Origin: Williamsia sp. DF01-3
Lineage (GTDB): Bacteria > Actinomycetota > Actinomycetes > Mycobacteriales > Mycobacteriaceae
Reading direction: 5' to 3'
Length of the DNA stretch: 64,000 nucleotides
NCBI RefSeq assembly: GCF_023051145.1
Contig: NZ_JALKFS010000005.1
Coordinates: 5,163,733-5,227,732, forward strand
Shown: positions 58,079-64,000 of the stretch, one piece after another
How the letters are laid out: each line of letters opens with the position of its first letter
Numbering within the stretch: position 1 is the stretch's first letter
The notes under the pieces: generated by a model
Told to the model about the DNA's origin: nothing
Seen by the model: the letters and a program-made list of their open reading frames with translations, nothing else
Database searches by the model: none
Program-made: the position numbers and the translations under genes

Positions 58079-58972
58079 TCACCAGGGCGTATCGACCTGC
58101 CGTTCGTGGACGGGCGCCGCGGTCTTCCAGCTCTCGACGCCGTGGTCGGGAGTACCGATGATCGTCTCGCCTGCGGTCACCTCGGCCCAGTGGGCATGGT
58201 TGATCTGATGTAGCGAGAAGCAGGCGTTCAGCGCGTTGTAGAAGCCCATGTTGTCGACGGACTGGTTCACCGATTCCTTGATCAGCAGGGAGGCAACCGC
58301 CGGACGCTGAGCGATCCGGCGAGCCAGATCCAGGGTCTTGTCGGCGAGTTCGTCGGGGGCGAAGATCTTGCTCACCATCCCGATCTGATGCGCCTCCTGC
58401 GCGCTGATCGAATCCCCGGTCAGCAGTAGCTCTTTGGCCCGTCTCGGCCCGAACTCCCACGGATGACCGAAATACTCGACACCGCACATGCCCAGGCGCG
58501 ACCCGACCACGTCGGCGAACATCGTGTCGGTGTCCGCGGTGATGAGGTCGCAGGCCCACGCCAGCATCAGACCCGCGGCGTACACCGTGCCATGCGTCTG
58601 GGCGATGGTGATCTTGCGCAGGTTGCGCCACCGCCGCGTGTTGTCGAAGAAGAAATGCCACTCCTGCAGCATCCGGGCTTCGGTGCCCGCTTTGGTCCCG
58701 CCATAGGTGGACATGGTCGGATGCTGGTCCGGGCCGGGTGCTCGCTCGGCCCGGTCGTCCGACGACCCGAGGTCGTGGCCGGAGGTGAACATGGGTCCGG
58801 TGCCGCCGAGGATGATCACCCGCACCTGGTCGTCTGCCTCCGCGGCCTTGAATGCCTCGTCGAGTTCGACCAGGAGGCCCCGGTTCTGAGCGTTGCGCGT
58901 CTTCGGCCGGTCCAGCATGATCCGGGCGATGGCGCCGTCGTCGATGAGCTCGTAGGTCAGGTATCGGGGCAT
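58079..58972 (-). CDS. Enoyl-CoA hydratase/isomerase family protein
   Basis: 297-residue crotonase: first oxyanion segment VIILGGTGPMFTSGHDLGSS, second TIAQTHGTVYAAGLMLAWAC, and a C-terminal helix INHAHWAEV. There is an insertion after the first segment (DDRAERAPGPDQHPTM) as in some actinobacterial members. It is divergent from the acyl-CoA dehydrogenase at 59159; together they suggest a beta-oxidation step. Exact substrate is unknown. Confidence 0.8.
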   Translation of the reverse strand: MPRYLTYELIDDGAIARIMLDRPKTRNAQNRGLLVELDEAFKAAEADDQVRVIILGGTGPMFTSGHDLGSSDDRAERAPGPDQHPTMSTYGGTKAGTEARMLQEWHFFFDNTRRWRNLRKITIAQTHGTVYAAGLMLAWACDLITADTDTMFADVVGSRLGMCGVEYFGHPWEFGPRRAKELLLTGDSISAQEAHQIGMVSKIFAPDELADKTLDLARRIAQRPAVASLLIKESVNQSVDNMGFYNALNACFSLHQINHAHWAEVTAGETIIGTPDHGVESWKTAAPVHERQVDTPW

Positions 58973-59158
58973 GGAGTTCTCCCGTCGAAGGCGGACAAGT
59001 TAATCCACATTCGCACGTCCGGACACCGGATCGCTCCTACGGCGTTTCGCTCGGCGTGGCCGGGCCCGCCGGGGCAAGGTATGCGACCACCGCACGCTCG
59101 GACGGTGGTTGTATGGAAGTCGAACAGCCTCACCGTGCTCGGACGCTAGGAGATCCAC

Positions 59159-60931
59159 ATGGCCGCCCCACTTTCCCGACGCGATCTCGACTTCATGCTC
59201 TACGAATGGCTTGATGCCACCGCGTTGATCGAGCGCGAACGCTACTCCGAGCATTCCCGAGAGACGTTCGACAGCATCCTCGACCTCAGCGAAGACATCG
59301 CCGTCAAGCGGTTTGCCCCACACAACAAGAAGGCCGACCAGAACGAGCCCACAATGGGTGCCGACGGCAAGGTCGAGATGATCGACGAGGTCGGCGCCGC
59401 GCTCGACGAGTTCAGCAAGGCCGGTTTCATCGCGGCCCAATTCGACGAAGAGGTCGGGGGCATGCAACTGCCCACGGTGGTGACCCGTGCCGCCATGGCG
59501 TGGTTCCAATCCGCCAACGCATCCACGTCGTCATACCCCTTCCTGACGATGGCGAACGCCAACCTGTTGGTGGAGTACGGCACCGACGAGCAGATCGACA
59601 CCTGGGTGCGGCCGATGCTCGAGGGCCGTTTCTTCGGCACCATGTGCCTGTCCGAACCGCAGGCCGGCTCATCGCTGGCCGACATCACCACCAAGGCGGT
59701 GCCCGTCGACGACGGCAGCTATCGCATCACCGGCACCAAGATGTGGATCTCCGGCGGCGATCACGAATTGTCCGAGAATATCGTGCATCTCGTACTGGCC
59801 AAAGCACCCGATGGCGGCCCGGGCGTCAAAGGCATCTCGCTGTTCGTGGTGCCGAAGTTCCTTGCCGACGGAACCCGCAACGACGTTGTGCTCGTGGGCC
59901 TCAACCACAAGATGGGTAACCGCGGCACCACCAACACCCTGCTGAACTTCGGGGAGGGCAAGTATCAGCCGGCGCCGGAAACCGGTGCGGTCGGCTATCT
60001 CGTGGGCGACGTTCATCGCGGTCTGTCGTACATGTTCCGGATGATGAACGAGGCACGGATCGGTGTCGGGTTCCTGGCCACCTCACTCGGCTACGCCGGA
60101 TACCAGCAGTCGCTCGAGTACGCCAAGACCCGCACGCAGGGCCGCGTGCCCACCAGCAAGGACCCGGCCTCCGCGCCGGTGCCCATCATCGAGCACGCCG
60201 ATGTCAAACGAATGCTGTTGGCGCAGAAGTCATACGTGGAGGGAGCCCTGGCCCTGGGCCTCTACTGCTCCAAGTTGGTCGACGAACAGCAGACTGCCCC
60301 CTCGCCGGAAGAAGCCGCCCGGATCGAGTTCCTGCTCGACGTCCTCACCCCGATTGCCAAGAGCTGGCCATCGCAGTGGTGTCTGGAAGCCAACAGCCTG
60401 GCCATCCAGGTGCTCGGAGGGTACGGCTACACCAAAGAGTTCGATGTCGAGCAGCTCTACCGGGACAACCGCCTCAACCCCATTCACGAAGGCACGCACG
60501 GCATTCAGGGTCTGGATCTACTCGGCCGCAAGGTGGTGATGAAAGGCGGCGCAGGGTTGCAGCTGCTCGTCGACGCCATCTCCACCACCATCGACCGGGC
60601 CGCGAGCGTGGACGCAGACAAGGCAGACGCCTTGCGGGCGGCCGTCGATCGGCTGGTCGAGGTCACCGGGCAGCTGTGGTCCGCCGGAGACCCGGCGGTC
60701 AGTCTGGCGAACTCATCGATCTACCTCGAGGCCGCCGGACACGTGGTGATCGCCTGGATGTGGCTCGAGCAACTCATCGCGGCCGACGGTGGACAGGGCG
60801 ACTTCTACGACGGCAAACGTGCTGCGGCCCAGTACTTCTATCGATACGAACTGCCCCGCACCGGCCCGCAATTCGATCTGCTGGCCGACCTGGACCGCAC
60901 AACCCTGGACGCCGACCCGAACTGGTTCTGA
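59159..60931 (+). CDS. Acyl-CoA dehydrogenase (FadE5-like, long form)
   Basis: 590-residue flavoenzyme longer than typical ACADs. Core motifs are MCLSEPQAGSSLADITTKAV, YRITGTKMWISGGDHELSEN, and ANSLAIQVLGGYGYTKEFDV followed by the catalytic-Glu-bearing region RDNRLNPIHEGTHGIQGLDL. The extra C-terminal domain (residues about 470-590) is the AcCoA_DH C-terminal extension seen in FadE5-type enzymes. It oxidises saturated acyl-CoA of unknown chain length. The stop is followed by two hairpins. Confidence 0.87.
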   Translation: MAAPLSRRDLDFMLYEWLDATALIERERYSEHSRETFDSILDLSEDIAVKRFAPHNKKADQNEPTMGADGKVEMIDEVGAALDEFSKAGFIAAQFDEEVGGMQLPTVVTRAAMAWFQSANASTSSYPFLTMANANLLVEYGTDEQIDTWVRPMLEGRFFGTMCLSEPQAGSSLADITTKAVPVDDGSYRITGTKMWISGGDHELSENIVHLVLAKAPDGGPGVKGISLFVVPKFLADGTRNDVVLVGLNHKMGNRGTTNTLLNFGEGKYQPAPETGAVGYLVGDVHRGLSYMFRMMNEARIGVGFLATSLGYAGYQQSLEYAKTRTQGRVPTSKDPASAPVPIIEHADVKRMLLAQKSYVEGALALGLYCSKLVDEQQTAPSPEEAARIEFLLDVLTPIAKSWPSQWCLEANSLAIQVLGGYGYTKEFDVEQLYRDNRLNPIHEGTHGIQGLDLLGRKVVMKGGAGLQLLVDAISTTIDRAASVDADKADALRAAVDRLVEVTGQLWSAGDPAVSLANSSIYLEAAGHVVIAWMWLEQLIAADGGQGDFYDGKRAAAQYFYRYELPRTGPQFDLLADLDRTTLDADPNWF

Positions 60932-60975
60932 CCTGAGGGCGCTCGAACCCACACACCCTCCGGCTCCGGCCACGA

Positions 60976-60995
60976 CCTCCGGTTGCAACCGGAGG
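60976..60995. terminator. Hairpin 1 between convergent acyl-CoA dehydrogenase and pntB
   Basis: CCTCCGGTTGCAACCGGAGG is a perfect 20-bp palindrome 44 bases after the fadE-like stop. Convergent genes flank it, so it can serve transcription from the left. Confidence 0.6.
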
Positions 60996-60998
60996 AGC

Positions 60999-61045
60999 TC
61001 ACCGAAGCCGGAGGGGTTGAGTTGGCCCCAATCCGGCTTCGGTGA
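60999..61045. terminator. Hairpin 2, bidirectional terminator before pntB
   Basis: TCACCGAAGCCGGA (60999-61012) and TCCGGCTTCGGTGA (61032-61045) form a perfect 14-bp stem with a 19-base loop. It ends five bases from the pntB stop and serves the minus-strand transhydrogenase operon. Confidence 0.7.
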
Positions 61046-61050
61046 CAGCT

Positions 61051-62493
61051 CTAGAGCGCTTTGAGTTCTTCGATGACCAGGCCGACGGACTTCTTGGCGT
61101 CGCCGAAGAGCATCGAGGTGCCCGGGGCGGTGAACAACGGGTTGTCGATTCCGGCGTAACCCGATGCCATGCCTCGTTTGAGGACGATGACCGAGCGGGA
61201 CTGGTCGACGTTCAGGATCGGCATCCCGTGGATCGGGGACGACGGGTCGTTGCGGGCGGCGGGGTTGGTGACGTCGTTGGCGCCGATGACCAGGGTGACG
61301 TCGGTGCGCGAGAACTCACCGTTGATGTCGTCCATTTCCTTCATCGCGTCGTACTCGACATCAGCCTCTGCCAGAAGCACATTCATGTGCCCGGGCATAC
61401 GTCCGGCGACCGGGTGGATGGCGTACTTGACCTCCACACCCTTGTCTTCGAGGATGCTCGCCATGTCCTTGACCGCATGCTGTGCCTGGGCCACCGCGAG
61501 CCCGTAACCGGGAACCACGATCACCTGCGAGGCATAGGCCATCTGGATCGCCGCATCAGCAGCGCTGGTGGCCTTGACGGTGCCCTGCTCACCGGCCGGA
61601 CCGCCCACCGCCGCGTCACCGCCCCCACCGAAGGACCCGAACACGATCGCCGGGATGGACCGGTTCATCGCCGTGGCCATCAGGTTGGTCAAGATCGAAC
61701 CCGACGCGCCGACGATCATGCCGGCCACGATCATCGCGGTGTTGTTCAACGCCAAACCAGCTGCCGCTGCCGACAATCCGGTCATCGCGTTGAGCAGTGA
61801 GATCACCACGGGCATGTCGGCACCGCCGATCGGCAGCACCACGAACAACCCCATGATGCCGGCGGCGATCAGCACCAGCACGATCCACCATTGCGACGAG
61901 CCCTCACCCGGGGTGGCGTTGACACCGATGAACACACACGCCGCCACCGCGACGATCAACAGGGCGATGTTGGCGAGCTGGAAGGTCTTGGCGTTCTTGA
62001 CGAATGCCTTCTCGACCTTCTTGTTCATCAACTCCTGCAGCTTGAGGAAAGCAATCAGCGAGCCCCAGAACGACACCGAACCGATGATCGCCGCGAACAG
62101 CGACCCGATCACGATGTGGATAGTCGGGGACTCACCATGCTTGAACTCGGAAAACCCTGCCGTCTCGATGAACTCGGCCCACGCGATCAACGCGACCGTG
62201 CCACCACCGACACCGTTGAACAACGCCACCAACTGCGGCATGGCCGTCATCTTGGTGCGTTTGGCCGGCGGCACACCCAAGATCACACCGATCAACAGAC
62301 CCGCTGCGATCAGGATCCAGTTGATGGCATAGGTGTCACGGATGTCGATGAGCGTCGCGACCACGGCCAAACCCATACCGGCCGCGGCAATCCAGTTGCC
62401 ACGGACCGCGGTCTTGGGACCTGTCAGCCCGGACAGACCGAAGATGAACAGTGAGAACGCAACGATGTACAGGATCTGGACGAGGTTGTTCAT
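61051..62493 (-). CDS. pntB: NAD(P) transhydrogenase subunit beta
   Basis: 480-residue subunit with about nine membrane helices in the first 280 residues and a C-terminal NADP(H)-binding domain. Signature segments are VVIGANDVTNPAARNDPSSP and VDQSRSVIVLKRGMASGYAG. It forms the proton channel with PntAb and exchanges hydride between NAD(H) and NADP(H), driven by the proton gradient. It overlaps pntAb by four bases (ATGA). Confidence 0.93.
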   Translation of the reverse strand: MNNLVQILYIVAFSLFIFGLSGLTGPKTAVRGNWIAAAGMGLAVVATLIDIRDTYAINWILIAAGLLIGVILGVPPAKRTKMTAMPQLVALFNGVGGGTVALIAWAEFIETAGFSEFKHGESPTIHIVIGSLFAAIIGSVSFWGSLIAFLKLQELMNKKVEKAFVKNAKTFQLANIALLIVAVAACVFIGVNATPGEGSSQWWIVLVLIAAGIMGLFVVLPIGGADMPVVISLLNAMTGLSAAAAGLALNNTAMIVAGMIVGASGSILTNLMATAMNRSIPAIVFGSFGGGGDAAVGGPAGEQGTVKATSAADAAIQMAYASQVIVVPGYGLAVAQAQHAVKDMASILEDKGVEVKYAIHPVAGRMPGHMNVLLAEADVEYDAMKEMDDINGEFSRTDVTLVIGANDVTNPAARNDPSSPIHGMPILNVDQSRSVIVLKRGMASGYAGIDNPLFTAPGTSMLFGDAKKSVGLVIEELKAL

Positions 62494-62816
62494 TTGTCAG
62501 CTCCCTCGGCCGGCGCGACCGGCGCCTTCTTGCTCTTGAACATGCCCAGCATCCGGTCGGTCACCAAGAACCCACCGACCACGTTGAGGGTTCCGAAGAT
62601 CAACGCGACGAACGCGATGATCCGCACACCCCACGGGGCGTCATCAGGCAAGCGGCCCAACACGATCAACGCACCGAGCACCACGATCCCGTGAATGGCG
62701 TTGGTACCCGACATCAACGGCGTGTGCAAAGTGTTGGGGACCTTCGAGATGACGGCGAAACCCACAAAACCCGCCAACACCAAAATCGCGATATTCGCCA
62801 ATAGACCCGTATACAT
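62490..62816 (-). CDS. pntAb: NAD(P) transhydrogenase subunit alpha, part 2 (membrane)
   Basis: 108 residues with three to four membrane helices (LLANIAILVLAGFVGFAVIS, GTNAIHGIVVLGALIVLGRL, IIAFVALIFGTLNVVGGFLV). This is the split alpha-subunit membrane part found in actinobacteria and Rhodospirillum. ATG 62816 is one base from the pntAa stop; an open frame upstream to 62867 lies within pntAa. Confidence 0.92.
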   Translation of the reverse strand: MYTGLLANIAILVLAGFVGFAVISKVPNTLHTPLMSGTNAIHGIVVLGALIVLGRLPDDAPWGVRIIAFVALIFGTLNVVGGFLVTDRMLGMFKSKKAPVAPAEGADK

Positions 62817-62817
62817 C

Positions 62818-63930
62818 TCAGGCACCTGCCTTTCCGGCTGCAGCCGAACTCGTTGTCGCGGCCTCACGTGTCACGCACGCCGCGGCCAGCACTTCGTCGT
62901 CGAAGTCCGGGGCGAGGTTGCCCTCGTCGTCGAGCATCAACTCCAGCAGCGCAAGAATGTTCTTGGCGTACAGCTCCGAGGCGTGTTCGGGCATCCCCGC
63001 AGGCAAGTTCAGCGGCGAGCAGATCATCACGTCGTGCTTGATTACGTCTTGGCCCGGTTCGGTCAGCTCGCAGTTGCCGCCGGTCTCACCCGCCAGATCC
63101 ACCACCACCGAGCCCGGCTTCATGCCTTCCACCGCAGCGGCGGTCACCAGACGCGGCGCCGGGCGACCGGGCACCAGGGCGGTGGTGATCACCACGTCGA
63201 ATCCCTTGATCGCGTCTTCGAGGGCCTGCTGCTGCTTGGCCCGCTCGTCGTCGGTGAGTTCGCGGGCATAACCACCCTCACCGGCAGCGTCGATACCCAG
63301 GTCCAGCCACTGACCGCCCACCGACTTGACCTGCTCGGCCACCTCCGGGCGCACGTCATACCCCGTGGTGCGTGCACCCAGACGCTTGGCCGTCGCCAAC
63401 GCCTGCAACCCGGCCACACCCACGCCGAGCACCAGCACCGTCGCCGGCTTCACCGTGCCCGCGGCCGTGGTCAACATCGGAAAAAAGCGAGTGGAACGCT
63501 CGGCGGCCAAGATCACGGCCTTGTAGCCGGCCACGTTGCCCTGCGAGGACAACGCGTCCATCGACTGCGCACGCGAAATCCGGGGGATCGCCTCGACCGC
63601 AAACCCCTGCACCCCCGCAGACTTCAACGCCCCGATCTGATTCTCGGCATTGCGCGGCGCGAGGAACCCGATCAACGACGACCCCGACTTCAGCTTGCCG
63701 ATCTCCTCGTCGGTGGGTGCATCAACCTTCACCACCACATCCGCCGACCACGCATCACCGATCGACGCACCAGCAGCCACATACAACTCATCGGGAATGA
63801 GCGCACCCAAACCCGCGCCGGACTCCACGATCACCGACACACCCTTGTTCACCAAAGACGCCGCAACCTTCGGAACCAACGCGACCCGACGCTCCCCCGC
63901 AGCCGTCTCGCGCACAACGCCGACACTCAT
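62818..63930 (-). CDS. pntAa: NAD(P) transhydrogenase subunit alpha, part 1 (NAD-binding)
   Basis: 370-residue NAD(H)-binding subunit of the alanine-dehydrogenase/PNT family: RETAAGERRVALVPKVAASL at the N-terminus, RAQSMDALSSQGNVAGYKAV, and the Rossmann loop VLVLGVGVAGLQALATAKRL. It is first gene of the operon pntAa-pntAb-pntB on the minus strand. The last 70 bases of the window (63931-64000) are its leader; I see no clear promoter there. Confidence 0.93.
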   Translation of the reverse strand: MSVGVVRETAAGERRVALVPKVAASLVNKGVSVIVESGAGLGALIPDELYVAAGASIGDAWSADVVVKVDAPTDEEIGKLKSGSSLIGFLAPRNAENQIGALKSAGVQGFAVEAIPRISRAQSMDALSSQGNVAGYKAVILAAERSTRFFPMLTTAAGTVKPATVLVLGVGVAGLQALATAKRLGARTTGYDVRPEVAEQVKSVGGQWLDLGIDAAGEGGYARELTDDERAKQQQALEDAIKGFDVVITTALVPGRPAPRLVTAAAVEGMKPGSVVVDLAGETGGNCELTEPGQDVIKHDVMICSPLNLPAGMPEHASELYAKNILALLELMLDDEGNLAPDFDDEVLAAACVTREAATTSSAAAGKAGA

Positions 63931-64000
63931 ACACGCTCCCTCGTCATGGGTGCGGGCAAGTCACACGGTGCGGCCCGGTTTCCGCCGCCCAGAATTTTTT

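Noticed and set aside
1-64000. CRISPR array, tRNA or rRNA genes, prophage structural genes, replication origin
   Set aside because: No regularly spaced repeats, no cloverleaf-like or rRNA sequence and no phage or DnaA-box cluster were recognised by eye.

Overview
The window is GC-rich actinobacterial chromosome. Its gene families point to the Mycobacteriales (a Gordonia-, Rhodococcus- or Williamsia-like organism): an F420-type luciferase-like oxidoreductase, a DUF222/HNH (13E12-type) protein, a divergent Ku/LigD pair with a lysine-rich Ku tail, three-subunit transhydrogenase PntAa-PntAb-PntB, MpaB-type oxygenase, LysG/LysE, and many acyl-CoA dehydrogenases, crotonases, SDRs and TetR regulators. 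The genus is an inference; no rRNA, tRNA or CRISPR array was seen.

Layout. 1-1148: end of a NarL-type sensor kinase and its LuxR-type response regulator. 1258-8957: a TetR-controlled nitrogen-scavenging operon with an APC permease, the two DUF1989 proteins UAAP1 and UAAP2 (carboxyguanidine-deiminase type), a carboxyltransferase and an allophanate hydrolase. The carboxyltransferase has only the AHS2 and AHS1 halves of urea/guanidine carboxylase; the biotin carboxylase and biotin-carrier parts are absent. 8954-12188: LLM oxidoreductase, histidine phosphatase and an epimerase/DUF2867 protein.

12189-21595 is an accessory island with low coding density, dispersed palindromic repeats, gene fragments and small orphan genes. 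At its centre (15.35-18.63 kb) is a three-gene recombinase module: an intact tyrosine recombinase, a small HTH protein, and a zinc-ribbon protein with a degenerate recombinase fold. The module is bracketed by an identical 11-bp sequence embedded in inverted repeats, which I read as candidate element ends. The island stops abruptly in a DUF4352 fragment next to a core SDR gene.

21596-25356 is a TetR-controlled operon of SDR, phosphotransferase and acyl-CoA dehydrogenase, the combination expected for 4-hydroxyacyl-CoA catabolism. 25522-37919 holds transport, oxygenase and oxidoreductase genes, the DUF222/HNH protein, a crotonase coupled to a zinc-ribbon beta-lactamase-fold protein, and a VOC-ArsR-SRPBCC-YciI operon. 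38019-48772 holds a CPA2 antiporter, the LysE/LysG pair, an MFS exporter, an alanine-rich ferritin-like protein, SDR/epimerase genes and a Baeyer-Villiger-type monooxygenase. 48837-51635 encodes an entire ECF-type importer in one polypeptide. 51758-55135 is the Ku/LigD end-joining pair. 55332-57978 carries a phosphodiesterase, a lipoprotein and a DUF218 protein. The window ends with beta-oxidation genes and pntAa-pntAb-pntB.

Four otherwise well-conserved genes (phosphotransferase, CurA-like reductase, MFS exporter, LigD) each carry one frameshift. In three of them the frame is restored by adding a single base to a G/C homopolymer. This looks more like consensus error than four real pseudogenes, so these genes are annotated across the shift.
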